64,000 nucleotides of DNA from Nymphaea colorata (GCF_008831285.2 NC_045144.1:7428176-7492175); one strand, 5' to 3'. Positions 1 to 13,000 are shown, counted from the first letter of the stretch. Numbers and translations are program-made. The notes: generated by a model from the sequence alone, not told the origin.

Positions 1-89
1 GGGGCCCACCTAGGCCGTGGCCCCACCCCAGCTAATTGAAAAAAAAAGTTACATTAAAATTTTTGAAAATTTTTAATTGCATAATGCAT

Positions 90-650
90 TTTTTGGATTT
101 GAATTTAGTTTGACCCTACCCAGATAAGTTCGATGGACCGTTTGGCCCGCCCCTAAAAAAAATCTTCGTGCCGCCCCTGAAAATGGTGTTGCTGAAAGAT
201 ACAGAGAACCAACTTGAATTGGCTGCATTGATCAATCGTGGCCGGTTTATGAATAAAATATTATAGTTTTGCGATGGTGTGCAGAAAAATAGTTTTTCTC
301 CATTGGTGGAGCTGTCACGGGGTTGCTCACACCAAAATATATTCTGGTGCTTTATAGAATTCAGAATTTATTTAGTTGTACATTATTACTTTGAAATATT
401 GGACTATTATATATACAAGTGCCTTCAAAAGCATTAAATAATTTTGAATTAATTCCTCTTCAACCAAAGTTTTCAGTTTTTCCAGCAAATTTTTTGCATT
501 TTGAATGGCAATTGTTTCCTCAGGCCTGATCAGATAAGTTTGAAAAAATGAGAAAAATATGGTAAAACTACTGAAATAGTCTGGAGCAGGAAACAAAATA
601 CTACTAGTAAAAAGAAATAGTCTACAAAAACTATTGTTTAATGTCAAAAA
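90..650. repeat. Dispersed repeat, copy 1 (pairs with 3810-4320)
   Basis: The stretch shares long aligned blocks with 3810-4320, in the same order and orientation: tttggcccgccc, gtgttgctgaaagatac, gctgcattgatca, ggtttatgaataaaatatt, the 'ggtggagct...gggg' block, 'atattggactattatatatac' and 'caaccaaagttttcag'. The copies differ by many substitutions and indels, so the duplication is old. It probably derives from a transposable element, but no coding domain is recognisable. Confidence 0.7.
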
Positions 651-689
651 AAAGAAATTAAAAATCAGTATCTATTGGCAAAATTACCT

Positions 690-1587
690 CTAGATGATGC
701 AAGCACAATTGAAGAATCATTGTAAAACTCCTTGTTGGAGCTCTATCATGGAATAAGCATGAAACTGCAGATGCCCTAACGTTCATACTTGACAAACTCG
801 ATGATCCGAGTCATGAGACAGTCAACTAATTGCATGTTCTTTTTTGTCATGTGCTTGAATACTGAAGTTTGCTATTTTTTGAATTAGAATGCCTATCCTT
901 TTACTCATTTTATTGTACGTAGGTGTTCTTGTTCTATTACCTTATGTTAGGTAAGGAGAAGGGTTTGGTCTTTCACCACTTAGATTGAAGGTTCGCATTT
1001 TCCAATTTAAATGGAGTTTATGATATATTCCAGTTTTTAATATTCTAATTGCATTCAACAATATGACTTTATGAGTTAATTATGCATAAACTTGTACGTC
1101 TCATTCGCAATCCATTTGATGCTCCAGTTCCTTTGCTTATTGTTTATGGTTGAAAGGAGTTGTGAATTTTGGAGGTGTTTGCGTCAGTAACAAGTTGTCA
1201 TTGTTTCATAAATTTACTGAAAAAATTATGGTATATTCATAGAACACTATATGGCAGGATTTCATGAATCTGACTATTCTTTGGAGCATATTCATCAAGC
1301 AATAACAAATTGTTATTATTACCAAATGGACCCCTAAGGGGTCGTTCGATAGTAAGAATACTTCATAAGTGTTTCATGAATTTACCCCAAAAGTTGAGCT
1401 ATATTCATGAAATATTAGTTGTAGTGTTTCATGAATCTACCTTAATGTTGGGGCAAATTCATGAGACACTCATTGAGTGTCACAACTACTAAATGACCTA
1501 TTAGGGCATATACAGTTCCATGTTTGCTCCGTGGCGCTTTGTTTATGAGTTTTATAATGATTCTTCAATTGTGCTTGCATCATTTAG
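690..1587. repeat. Inverted-repeat-bounded element of about 0.9 kb
   Basis: Bases 690-727 and the reverse complement of 1550-1587 match at 36 of 38 positions (core gatgcaagcacaattgaaga). This is far longer than chance allows. The arms face outward across about 820 bases of AT-rich sequence with no coding frame. I could not find a convincing target-site duplication, and the right arm abuts a (TA)n tract, so the superfamily is undetermined. Confidence 0.55.
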
Positions 1588-2469
1588 ATATATATATATA
1601 TATATATATATAATTGTTGGCTTGTTGCTTTGGGTGAAGTTATGTTGAGCATTCCTTATTTTTGTGGGGTTTTGTGGTGGGAAGCTTGCAAGTTTTTATT
1701 GATTTTGTGCTCTATAATTATAAAACACTTATTTTGTAGTCATGTTTTTATTCATGTATTTGTTAACATGAAATTTACTTTTGCTTTTTCTTAAATCATC
1801 AACTGTCTGAACTAGTTTTCTGAAAGATCCTGGATTTCATGCTTTGGTGGGTCGTCCGAGATCCTTTCGCTGATATGCTATAACTATAAATGATAGCCTA
1901 AAAGATAAATGTACAATTGATTGGAATCAAAATCTAAATAAAATCATTGTATGCATCGTTTTGATGTAGCTGGTCATAAAGTTCCCATAAGACATAGTTT
2001 CTCTAACCTTTTCTGCTTTGGTGTTTCTCATTCAAAATATATTTTATGAGTATCTATTCATGAAAATATTGATAGTGGTATGTTAACAAGAAAAATGGTT
2101 TCATTGAATCTCTGATATATCAACTTTATATGCCGCAAAAATAAAACAGGCCAATACAAAAATTGGAACGTGGTAAGGGCGACACTATGAAATATGTACC
2201 AAAGCAGGCCTTGTATCTTAAGAAACTAGGGTTTGAGTGCGGACTTTGGCTCTTTTGTTGAGCAGTATGGTGAAATAATTCTTCTGCCTACCCAATGAAA
2301 CATTTAAAAGAACAAAAACTAGACCCTTTAAATATGATATTTAAAGTGGTTTTTTTTGTATTAATCTAACCTCACCAATATCATCTTAAGGATCTTAAAG
2401 ATAGGTTGATGCAAAAGATATATTAATTTCTGACGTAAGTGTTGTTTTTACCAATTTCTCTCTTTTTCT

Positions 2470-2470
2470 C

Positions 2471-2516
<46 letters not shown>
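2470..2516. repeat. (CT)n(AT)n microsatellite
   Basis: A CT dinucleotide run passes directly into an AT run. The same composite type recurs at 5690 and 22114. Confidence 0.9.
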
Positions 2517-2757
2517 CAGTTGGATTTAGCTAAAAAACAATTGCATTTTTATTGCTTCTCCATCAATAGAATAATAAAGAAAACATTACATCCTTCTGCT
2601 TTGCATTATTCTCATGATTCGGGACACTCTAATATATTGCTCATCTTGAAGAAATTAATGAACCAAAAAATAATAAAAAAGCAATTCAATTGGTATACAT
2701 CAAACGAAAGAAAAAAAAAAGAAGTTGAATCAAGAAACTGGGAGATTTGCAGACAAA

Positions 2758-2997
2758 TTAAGGGACGGAGGTGATAACAGCATGTCCACCGCCAGGGCTG
2801 GGGCCCGAGTCCTTCACCGCGCCAAGAAACAGCGTGTCCATGATCGAGTGAGCCGCGGGCTGACCGAATCGAGGTCCCGGGACTGCCGGAGCGCCGGCCG
2901 GCATGCGCCGAGCCTGGACTGAAGAACACTCCGACAAGAAGAGGATGATGAGCAAGAGAAGAGGAAGAACCAAGCTTCTGATCATCCTGAAGGCCAT
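2758..2997 (-). CDS. PIP/PIPL-type secreted signalling peptide precursor
   Basis: Single-exon 79-aa precursor. Residues 1-28 form a signal peptide with a Leu/Ile-rich core (LVLPLLLLIILFL) ending near SVQA. A short variable propeptide follows, then the C-terminal core SGPSPGGGH at residues 64-72. SGPS followed by GxGH is the hallmark of PAMP-induced secreted peptides and PIP-like peptides, which are secreted, proline-hydroxylated and perceived by leucine-rich-repeat receptor kinases such as RLK7 in Arabidopsis. Many family members end at or near the GxGH histidine; this one carries seven more residues (AVITSVP). The start is the ATG at 2997, because a TATA box lies just upstream (3061-3069) and the longer frame to 3138 runs past that TATA box. 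GC content is much higher than the flanks. CEP peptides share a GxGH-like end and are the main alternative. Family call by motif only. Confidence 0.65.
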   Translation of the reverse strand: MAFRMIRSLVLPLLLLIILFLSECSSVQARRMPAGAPAVPGPRFGQPAAHSIMDTLFLGAVKDSGPSPGGGHAVITSVP

Positions 2998-3060
2998 TGC
3001 AAGGCAATGTCTACGTTTCTCTGCTTGTGAATGTGCTTGGCATTCTTGGTGCAGTGAGTG

Positions 3061-3069
3061 TATATATAG
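3061..3069 (-). promoter_or_regulatory. TATA box of the PIP-like peptide gene
   Basis: The minus strand reads CTATATATA about 65 bases upstream of the ATG at 2997. This predicts a transcription start near 3035 and a short 5' leader, and argues against any start codon upstream of 3060. Confidence 0.6.
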
Positions 3070-3809
3070 GCGTCGCCGCCATGGTGGCGATTCTTTTGAA
3101 GTTGCCAAATTGAACAGAAACGTGCTGTGGACCGTCACAGTTGCTTCCTCGAATAGGGCTGCGGATCAAATTCCTTGGCGTTCTCTGTCGCCTCTGTAGC
3201 CAACTGTTTGAAACAAAAGGTCTTTATGTACCCTTTTGACTCATCTCGCCGTCTCTGACTTAAGGCTTTACAGTAAATTTAATCTAAACCTCTAAACCAT
3301 AGGGACAGAAAACACGTAAAAAAAAACATGATAAATTAATTATCCATTTAAAATTAAAAAAACATGTTTAAAAAGACATTAAAAATGAAAAAAAAACATT
3401 GTTTTAACGTGTTGTTTTTCAGTTTTTAATGTTAAATAGTTTTTGTTTTATTTTTTATTTGTTGCAAATTTATTTATCTTTTATGTTTGTGTTTTTAGTT
3501 TTTCAATTATTTTATTTTTCTTCTATTTTTAGTTTTTTAAAATTTTTAAAAAAATTGCCGTATATTATTTATTTATTTTTTTTCAAGCTCACCGTATTAT
3601 ATTTAAAAAAAACCTTGTCGTACATGCAGGCTTGACTGATTTTCCTGTGTCAAGGAACACTCATATACATACATGACAAATATTGAAGGATATTAATTTG
3701 AAAATAAAAAAGCCTTGAGAGGTGCTCATACTTGACTTGACCTTCGACACCAAGATCGTTAGTTTCTGCCGGCGGCCAAGTTTGTTAGTTTCAAACAGTG
3801 TCGCCAACA

Positions 3810-4320
3810 AAGAATTTTTTGAATTTGAGTTTAGTTTTTCTCAACCCGGACGAGTTTGGTGGATAGTTTGGCCCGCCCATAAAAAAAAAAAATCTTTGTT
3901 TCACTCCTCAAAATAGTGTTGCTGAAAGATACAAAGAACCATCTTGAATTCGCTGCATTGATCAGTCGCGACGGGTTTATGAATAAAATATTGTAGTTTC
4001 ACAATCTTGTTAGTAAAATCATGGTAAGAAAAGACCGTTTTCCCCCATTGGTGGAGCTATAAGGGGGTTGCTCACACCAGCCCCACAAAATATATTGTGG
4101 CTGCTTCATAGAATTTACAATTTATTTAGTTGTAAATTATTTCTTTGAGATATTGGACTATTATATATACAAGCTAAAAGCATTGAAACTTTTGAATTAG
4201 TGCCTCTTCAACCAAAGTTTTCAGTTTTCCCATTAATTTTTGCATTTTGAATGGTAAAGTTTTTTTCAAGCAAGACAAGACAAGTTTGAAAAAACGAGCA
4301 AAATATGGTAAACTCTAAAA
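3810..4320. repeat. Dispersed repeat, copy 2 (pairs with 90-650)
   Basis: Diverged direct copy of 90-650. The two copies bracket the PIP-like gene about 3.7 kb apart. No TSD or coding domain is visible. Confidence 0.7.
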
Positions 4321-5688
4321 ATGAAAAAAAATAAATAAGAAATTAATAGGATAGAATCCAAAAAATAAACAGATAAGCAACAAATAAAAATTTGAAAATG
4401 AAAACATGACCTTGAAAAACGTGAAAAAAACTTAATGAAAAGCAGGAAAAAAAAAGATTTAACATTTTCTTTAGAAAAAAACGACGTTCCTCCCTCCCTT
4501 AATTTTTGGCCGACTTATTTGTTATGTTTTGGACATGGTTTTCTTAAAGCACATTTTTTGTAACGGATTAAAATAAGGTTGTGTTTGACAGCCAGATCTT
4601 ATATCAGAGACTGCATAAAAAGGTGTGTTTTGGGAGATCAGATCTCCGTTAATCCATGTTAGATCTCCGTTAATCCATGTTATATCTTAAAAACTATGGA
4701 TTTAAGGTCGGATGAGAGGGTGGCCTGATCTTAAATTTATGGATCCGAATCTCATATCACCATGAATTTCAAATCTGTGATGAATATACGGGCTGAATCG
4801 GCCGATCCGGCAGAAGTCCGATACAGTACATATTGGCTGGTACAGGCCTATAGTGGCAGAAACTGGTGAGGTGGTGCTCATACGTTTGACTGAGATAGAA
4901 ATACTGAAATAGAGAGAGAGTTGCCACTAAGACATATGTCTTGCTTTTCACCTAGGTCTTCAAACAGTTTTGAATTCAGGTGACAAAAGGAATGAAAAAG
5001 GAGCTTCGGCTTCTTCGGGATATTCATCTCTCCCTAACTCATTCTAAAACATGTAAAATGTCAACACTATTAGGTCCAAGACTAGAAAAAGTTATGCGCG
5101 GAAGAATCATATAGGGCATGGTTACCTTATTCAGGAAGAAAGATGCTCATTTATGCAAGGCTTTAAGGTCGTGTTTGTTTACCTTTGATCTCACCTTCGA
5201 GGCAGTGGCGGAACCACATATAGACTGGTGTAGACAATTGCCCACACTAGCCCCTAAATTTTCCTTTATTTTTGCATTACCGTCTTTTAGTATACTTTGT
5301 TATGTATGCAAGTGTTCCTTCAAGTATACAAATATGTAAGTTAGTGCTGCTCCGAGGTCGGATTTGCTGATAGAAGTCAAACTTAAAATAAACTACAGAT
5401 CTCTAATCCGCGGATGTTGATGGCACCTCCTTCACCAAAGAACCAGCAATAACAACAATGTTTCAGAAAACAGAAAAGGAAAAGGAGAGGGAGAGATTGA
5501 AGCACGGTTGGCATACAGGAATTGTCACTTGTGGCCGGCCGGAAAAAATTTATGGCTCTGATTCCGGTGGCCAGAAGGGGTGCATGGTTTTTCAAAGTCA
5601 GCCGGAGCAAAAAGAGGTTGCAGTTCAAACAATGACACTCTGCCTTTACTTTGTTAGGTGAAGAAATTTGACTCATTGTTTGTGACAC

Positions 5689-5845
<157 letters not shown>

Positions 5846-7119
5846 ATTGGTAAAAACAAGACACTTAGAACAGGGATAAGAAGTTAAGAACTAGACCCTT
5901 TAATTGTTTGCTAAAAAAACTTTAAAATAAAAAAATAAACATCATAATATGTTTATAAAAACTGTTTTGATATAAAACATGCTTTGAATCAAGTTTTTTT
6001 TATAAAATATCTTTACTTTTCTATTACCAAAATGTTGATGCCATGATAGCTATTCATTTTTGCTTATCATAAAATCACTATTGAAACCCAAAAAATAATC
6101 AACTTAATATATATTTAGCATCAACAGATCCTTAAGATCATATTGATAAGGTTAGGTTTAAAAAAAAACCTTTAAATATCCTATTTAAAAAATCTGGTTT
6201 CTGTTTCTGACCTATTGGATCTGGATTTGTTATCTAGATATATGACACACGAGTTGATTAGATGAGCAGTCTCCACACCCAAATTTGAGAGGATGAATGA
6301 TTTTTAAACAAAGGGTATTAGTGTAAGGGGTTTGGCCTTTATAGGTAAAACTCTATACTTGGGCTCCCAACATGGGAATGCTCATTCGGGACCAAAAATG
6401 ACCAAAACTACCCTGCATGACGTAGGGGGCCGGCAGGGGCCATGGCCGCCAATCATATTTTTAGAAAATAAAAAATTCATTTGTAAATTTTAAAAAGTTT
6501 AATTTAACCTATATAAAAAGTTCTGAATATAGTATTTCGACCCTTGTTAAATTTTTGAAACTATGGTTTGGTCCCTGCAACGAAATATTTCTAACTCTTG
6601 CCTCCACTTCAAACAAGCCGGTGTGAGGAACCAGGCAAACCCACATGCCCGCTAAGCAGAGCATCAAAGGGCTTGGAGGCCATGGGTACTCACCATCCCA
6701 ACGGTTAGTGTCCGAGCTGTTGGAATAGGTTTGGCGCGTCTCAGTGCCTAATTTGTAATTTACACCTTTAAAAAGAAAAAAAAAGGTTTTAGGATGGCAA
6801 TTGGGGTAAAAAATAGATTAGGGTTTGAATAAGCCATTAGAAAGATAGTAGTGACAAAAGTTAGGCCGGAGGCTCTGAATTTTCTTTTGACCATAGAAAG
6901 AAAAAGAAGCCAACTGCTTGCAAGAAAAAAAATAAAACTTGGACACCAAATGTAGTTAATTTCTATTTTGTAAACATAAATGTTTAAAATGTTTAAAGGA
7001 AAAAAGAGGAAAGTTGCAAATTAATACTTTTTTCCCCTTTTGTTTTCTCATACGCGTTCATATGAACTAACTCAATGACCAAAATCATTTTGATGTGACT
7101 AGCTTTTTACAGTCACCCG

Positions 7120-7376
7120 TAGACCTGGGCATCGGGCTGGCCCGACCACATAAGAGTCGACCCAGGTCGGCCTGATGCTCGCCTGGGCCCAATACCTGAG
7201 TTCGATCTAGCTTAGCCTGATTAAAATAAAAAATTATTTTTTAAATATAAAACAAAATTCTTTGAATATAACATATATTTTTAATAATACAATTTATTGT
7301 TATTAAATAAACAAATAAAAAATTGTTAATCATGCTAGAGTGCCCGTTGGGTACTCGGGCACGTTGCCCATGCTTA
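7120..7376. mobile_element. hAT-like MITE, 257 bp (cctgggcatcgggc family)
   Basis: The left end reads gacctgggcatcgggc and the right end is a diverged inverted copy (gttgcccatgctta). Flanking 8-mers gtcacccg (7112-7119) and gacaccca (7377-7384) agree at 6 of 8 positions, as expected for an aged hAT target duplication. The interior is AT-rich and non-coding. The same terminal sequence occurs at 11708-12036 and as fragments near 8665, 19755, 47030 and 47690. Confidence 0.5.
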
Positions 7377-7738
7377 GACACCCAACCATCTAATTAGGGT
7401 GATCCGATCCATCATATAGATGGTTAAAAGAAAACAAGGATGAAAAGTTTTTTTGTTTTTCTTTCAACTATCTGTTTGCATCGAATTGACGACCTTGTTT
7501 AGATGGTTGGATGACCTGAATCGTGACTCTAATATTTTAGAGTCACCCAACTATCGAATCTACACCGTCTGATCCAACATGATGGATGATTTAAAAAAAA
7601 ATAAATAGAAAAAGATGGCATTTTCAACATTTAATATTAATATACACATTTTTTTCTTGTTTTTCTCTCAACCATCTATTTATACTTTTTTTTTGTTATT
7701 TTCTCAACCATCAATCTGTTTTAGACGAACGGTGTAGA

Positions 7739-7741
<3 letters not shown>

Positions 7742-7803
<62 letters not shown>

Positions 7804-7826
7804 ATATATATATATATATATATATA
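7742..7826. repeat. (AT)n microsatellite
   Basis: About 85 bases of nearly pure AT dinucleotide with one interruption near 7801. Confidence 0.95.
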
Positions 7827-8659
7827 CACACTATGTTCATGTCTCGTGAATGTGTCATAAAGATTAAAATAATTAATTTTTATTTTTAAATATTAATTTT
7901 TAAAAAAAACCAAATTAATCCCGAAGTAGTCATCAAACAACCCTTCGACTGTTCCTAACTGGTAACCAACATGATCACATGATCGAGTTCTGGAAAAAAC
8001 CCAACATAAAAAATTGGGAAATTGCATGAGGCATATGTTTTCATTGTAATTAGACAAACTATTTTCTTATAAACTTAAACGCAAATCATTTTCTCAATGT
8101 TTTAATAAAAAACGGTATTCAATATTGTTTTGTATTAATTTGATCATTTACATTTCTTTTACCTTTTAAAATTTTAATATATCTTGAGTGAGTGCTTCTT
8201 AATTTTTTTTTGTAGAAGACAATTTTTTAATATTATTTTCTGTTAGATTATAATTTTGTACTCAATCGTTTTTTACTTTAATATATCGAGAAAGAGTAAG
8301 AATTCAAATTCAATAATAAGAAATAATAAGTTGTTGTTCACTTAGCCTACTACTAAGCTGTACAACAAGTCGAGCCAATTCAGGTTTGATGCAAACTCGT
8401 TTCAAAATACTCCACTTAAGTTTAAATTTATACTTGAAACGAATCGAGTTCAAGTTCTAAGAATTTAGAAATAGACTCGTAAATGCACTTGGCTCGATTC
8501 TGTAAAATCGGTTTATTATAGTTTAATTAGCTAAACTTAAAGCTAAAAGAAACGAGAAAGGCTAGCTAAAAGAAATGAGACAGGTTAACATAAACAAGTT
8601 AAGCTAAGTCAAGAGCTCTAGTTGTGTAGCTTCCTAAGTCTGATTTTAATAAGGTGTAG

Positions 8660-8950
8660 AGAGGTAAGCTTGGGCATCAGGCTGGCTGGGCTCGGATGAG
8701 CCCGACATCTAAAACTAGGGCTCGAACCCAGTTTGACTAAAAAAAACTCGAACCCTGCCAATCCGATTACATTAAAAACATATTTTTAATCAGACCTATT
8801 CGGACTTATGGGTCCATTCAATCTAAATTTCGGTTTTTCAAGCCCGAGTCGAACCGAGTCCCGGGTACCCGATTCCGGTTTTTCAGGCCCGAGTCGAACC
8901 GAGTGCCGGCCCGCCGGGTACCCGACGGCGGCCCGGCCCGGTGCGGATGA
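8660..8950. repeat. Degraded GC-rich MITE-family fragment with internal direct repeat
   Basis: It begins with a cttgggcatcaggctggc end typical of the 11708-12036 MITE family. It contains two direct copies of a ttcaRgcccgagtcgaaccg block about 60 bases apart. No opposite end is clear, so this is a fragment or a nested arrangement. Confidence 0.4.
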
Positions 8951-9656
8951 TTGGATTCGGGTCCATCCTTTGGACCGGGACCAAGGCCTAGTTGCCCGCA
9001 AGTCCTGGTCGGCTTCTCTCACTCTCTCTCCCTCTCTCGCTCCCTCCCCTGTGCAATCGACGGGAGGTACAACCTCTTGAATCCGACGCTCTCGCTCCCT
9101 CGTCGCTGACGTTGTTGCTAGCTATTTGTTGGTTGCCAGCTATTTCTCTCTCTGCCATCGGCAGGTGGTAAGTCTCTCTCTCTCTCTCTCCGCGTTGCTG
9201 CCATTGTTGTCAGAGACATTAACGCCCAAATCCTTTTGGGTTTCTCATCTGCCTCACTTTGCCTTCATGGTCTCTTTCTCTTTCCCCCAAATCCTCCTTT
9301 CTTATTGATGAATAGGAAATGATCTAATTTTCTCCTTTCTCAGGGTTTTCGATTGCCATTGCCCTTTTTTTTGGCCCGCCGAAGACGATGGTGATGCCGA
9401 CGTCGATGAGATGAGGGCGAGGTTCTGAGGAAGAAAAAGAAGAAGAGGTAAATTTTCTTCACATAGTTTTATTTGAGAGTTTTCACGAAAAGATATAATG
9501 TCTCCCTCTCCTTCGAGCGCCCCCTTCGCGCTCCATCTTAGCCGGCCTTTCCTTCTTGCCGAAACGCTTGGTGGTGGATCTGCCTCCGGTTCTGCTTATA
9601 ATCGAATTTTACTTTTCCTTGTGCAACTGCTGATATTATTCAATCAATTGGAACAG

Positions 9657-9716
9657 GTTTGGTGAATTTCTTGATCCCCCCACTTCGTTGCAAGGTTTAA
9701 AGATTTCGTAGTGATG
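9657..9716 (+). other. Kish 5' leader exon ending in the ATG
   Basis: An AG acceptor (gaacag) ends at 9656 and the exon runs to 9716, where the ATG (9714-9716) abuts a gtaaga donor. An upstream non-coding exon probably ends at 9447 before a gtaaat donor. The CT-rich stretch 9010-9190 is likely the promoter and leader. The transcription start is inferred, not seen. Confidence 0.6.
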
Positions 9717-10000
9717 GTAAGATCTTTTTGGGGTTGGTAAATCTACCTTGATTGGATTTAATGATTTCTGTAATGCCCATTATTAGTTTGTGTTATATTT
9801 CTTTAATCGATGCCAAATGATGGTGGTGATAATGATAACCACTGCTAACATCTGGATGGTAGTGATGATGGGTATTTGGTGAAATTTCAGTCGGCGCTTT
9901 TCAATTTCCACTCTTTCCTGACAGTGGTGTTGCTTGTCATCTGCACTTGCACGTATATTAAGATGCAATTCCCCACTATTCTTGCGCAGAGAACTGGGTA

Positions 10001-10031
<31 letters not shown>

Positions 10032-13000
10032 TGTTTGATTGTCTTGGTATATTCTGTTACTTTAAGTTAGAGCTCCTAAAAACGTGAAGGAATAATTCGC
10101 AAGCTAACAAGGGTCGCCAACCCCAAAAATGTGTCATTTTTGTCAAAAAATTAAATTATGTGATTTGAAGCATTATAAGTGTACACTAGGAGTGATAAGT
10201 CTTCCGAGTTACTCTTAACATATTCACATTGGAGGCACATTTGTTGATTGTAAGGAAACAATTCTAAGAAACTGAAATGCTTCAAATGTATCATTGCTCA
10301 ATATTTTGTTCGACATCTAAAATCTCTGGTTAATGTTAAGTTATAAATTGAGTGTTGTCTCTTGAATATATCATTACGTTTAAGTCTTGAATACCATGCA
10401 ATTATCTCTAGTTTTTAGTTTTTCAACTCATAATTCCATTAGATTTCTAGGTTATTACTATACTTGATAAGAAATAGAAAGATTGTATTTGTTCAGTTAT
10501 CTCTCAGGGTTTTCATCATTGTATCGATCATCATCATTTTGTTTCTGGAACTTCTTATCTGGTATACTCTAGGTTGGTCCAACTTGATTGGACATGACAT
10601 GTTTCCCTTTAGTAACCCAATAAACACTTGGCCTTCGGTTTGAAGTTTCAACTTGTGAACTTTTATAAGCTCCTTGCTTAGCAAGTTGTGATTATGCTTC
10701 CTTCACGGTATAGTGTCAAAATTTTAGACAAAATTGGACCGACTTAATCGATGAAATGGCTGTCTTCACGTGTTTGCCTTCAATATGTTTAATCAAGCTA
10801 CTATGAGTCATCTGATTGTATCTGCAGAGACATAGACTGATCTGAATAAATCTGCAGAGACATATTTCTTTGAGGATGTGAGACCTCTAATTTACTGAGA
10901 TGCCCAAACATGGTCAAATCGTGCAATAAGAAGTCATGGTGTTCCATCTAGTTTGTATTGAACCAATTGCTTGTATTCTGTCTCCTAACTTGATCTCTGC
11001 TTCTTTGAATAGGTTCCGAGGGTTTTTCTGGAAGGCTGCTAGGATAGGTATATCCTCTAGTCCTTCATTTGTAGGGTTGGTTAGTTTGTCTCCACTTCGT
11101 GCACAAACTAGATCTGACTTATCGCTTTTCTGACCATATAAATGTGACAAGTAAGTTTCGGATGTGGGGATCATGCCAACCATAAATGCCATTGTTGGAA
11201 ATTTTTGTGTCCTAAATTAATCTCCTTCTTTCCTTGAAGAACTTGAGAAAGTATTGATCTATGCAAGATTTTTTGGTTGCAAGGGTATGTGTTATGCTCT
11301 TGCTGAAGATATTATTGTAAAATTATGATTTTCTGGTAGCACAACAATCTTGTCAATGGTTTAAACTTTAAAGGTCTTTCAAGACAACATAATTTTTTCT
11401 TAGCATATAAATCATGAAATAGTCAACATTTTGCTAAAGTTTATCGCATTGGCACAGTTTCTGTCCTTTTTCCTGATATATTCATGAGCATCCCAGGCGG
11501 TTTCTTTTTTCTTTTGTCCTGAACAAGCAGACATGGACAAGCTTTACTAATGTTTGAGCTTTTTTTTTCTTTATTACTAAAGGCATCTATAGATTCCTTT
11601 TGCTGTTGACATTTTTTTCATTAGACTGTGGCTGCCTATGTAGTAAAAATTGGTAAGGGGGTTTGCATGGGTGGTGGACCTTGGTAGAGAAAAGGTATAA
11701 CTAGTCCAAGCCTGGGCACCGGGCCGAACCACCGCCGGGTACCCGGCCCGACTTGGGCCCGAGCCTGGAAAAAAGGAACCCGGGCCAGCCGGATAATTTA
11801 TCGGGCCTGCCCGATGAGCCCGGGTGGGCCCAATAATGAGTTTTTTTTTTTTTACTAATATATATATATATTTATAATATTTTATTATGATTAACTATAT
11901 TTATATATATTTTTATTTAAAAATATATTTTTAACTTTAATCAGGCTGCGCTCGAGTTTTGCGAGTCGGGCCGGGCCCGGGCGTGGGTTTTGAATGTCTG
12001 GCCGGCCCGGGCTCGACCGGCCCGATGCCCAGGCTTAGTAGTCAAGACTAGGAGTTTAAGAAGCAAAAAGGGCTATGAAATAATTAGGAAAATCATGATT
12101 AGATATTAAAAATAATTAACAAAATATATTTCTCAATAAAAATATGATTATACAAGTTATGTATTATATAGCTATATAATACGTATACTAAGAAAGAAAG
12201 AATATAATTCAACAAGTCTAATAAAGTGATCTGACAGTTTGAATACAATCTAGACTAATCTGAATAAGAAATTGATATATCAATAATCTATATATGTATA
12301 TGCATGTGTGTGTGTATGTATATATGTATGTATAAAGCAAGAAAAATTTATTCATTGTTAAAAAATTGATCATTTAAGACAAAACGAGAGATGTTTGGAC
12401 ATTTAAGAATGCTTGAACAATAAACAATTCAATGAATCAACTCTCATAATTAATGTTGTCAGAATCTGCCTATTTAAATCAAACCGTTAGCAAACCGATT
12501 CGATTCTGTGGCTGATTGAAATGCTCAATTTGTAAGTATTTTCTAAAATATTTTGTTTTTTTAATTATTTGTACTTTTTTTTTTTGTGAATATGTTTTGC
12601 TGATTCACAACCAATTCAGCTGAATCATTGAATTAGCCAGCAGCTTTCGTGATTTGGTTCACTTAATAGTGAGTTTCTTACAAATATGTCGAAATTGTTC
12701 AAAGTACATTTTAAAAAATAGGAAATGAAACACTCACTAAGAGTTCATTGGATAAGTTTTTTTTATAAAGGGGGAAAGTATCTCAATAATATCATGATAA
12801 TGTCACAAAAATGTTTCTTAATTTTCCCTTTAAAACAGCTTATGTTATGCATGATATTTTCAAATTATTGTCTATATTTTGACTATGGTATGCAGTTTTA
12901 TGACACTGAGTGACATTGAGCAGTCTACTAAAAACTTAATGAACCACAAAGAGTGTTTGATCTGGTCACTCATTATTCGGTTATAACTAATCTTGGTATA

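Larger units (their letters stand above)
1..2757. other. Gene-free repeat region at left edge
   Basis: I see no supportable gene here. The first 90 bases carry a GC-rich ggcc-type motif that recurs as fragments elsewhere in the window. Bases about 90-650 are a diverged copy of 3810-4320. An inverted repeat of 38 bases flanks 690-1587. A possible small MITE lies at about 1330-1500, because its ends (gggtcgttcgatagta and the complement of ctactaaatgacc) are roughly complementary. A CT/AT microsatellite sits at 2470-2516. Open frames here are short and lack family resemblance. Confidence 0.6.

Noticed and set aside
2758-3138. Longer 126-codon frame for the secreted peptide
   Set aside because: The extension runs through and beyond the TATA box and would bury the signal peptide.
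8786-9080. Overlapping GC-rich ORFs on both strands
   Set aside because: Generated by short direct repeats in MITE debris; no domain and both strands are open by composition.
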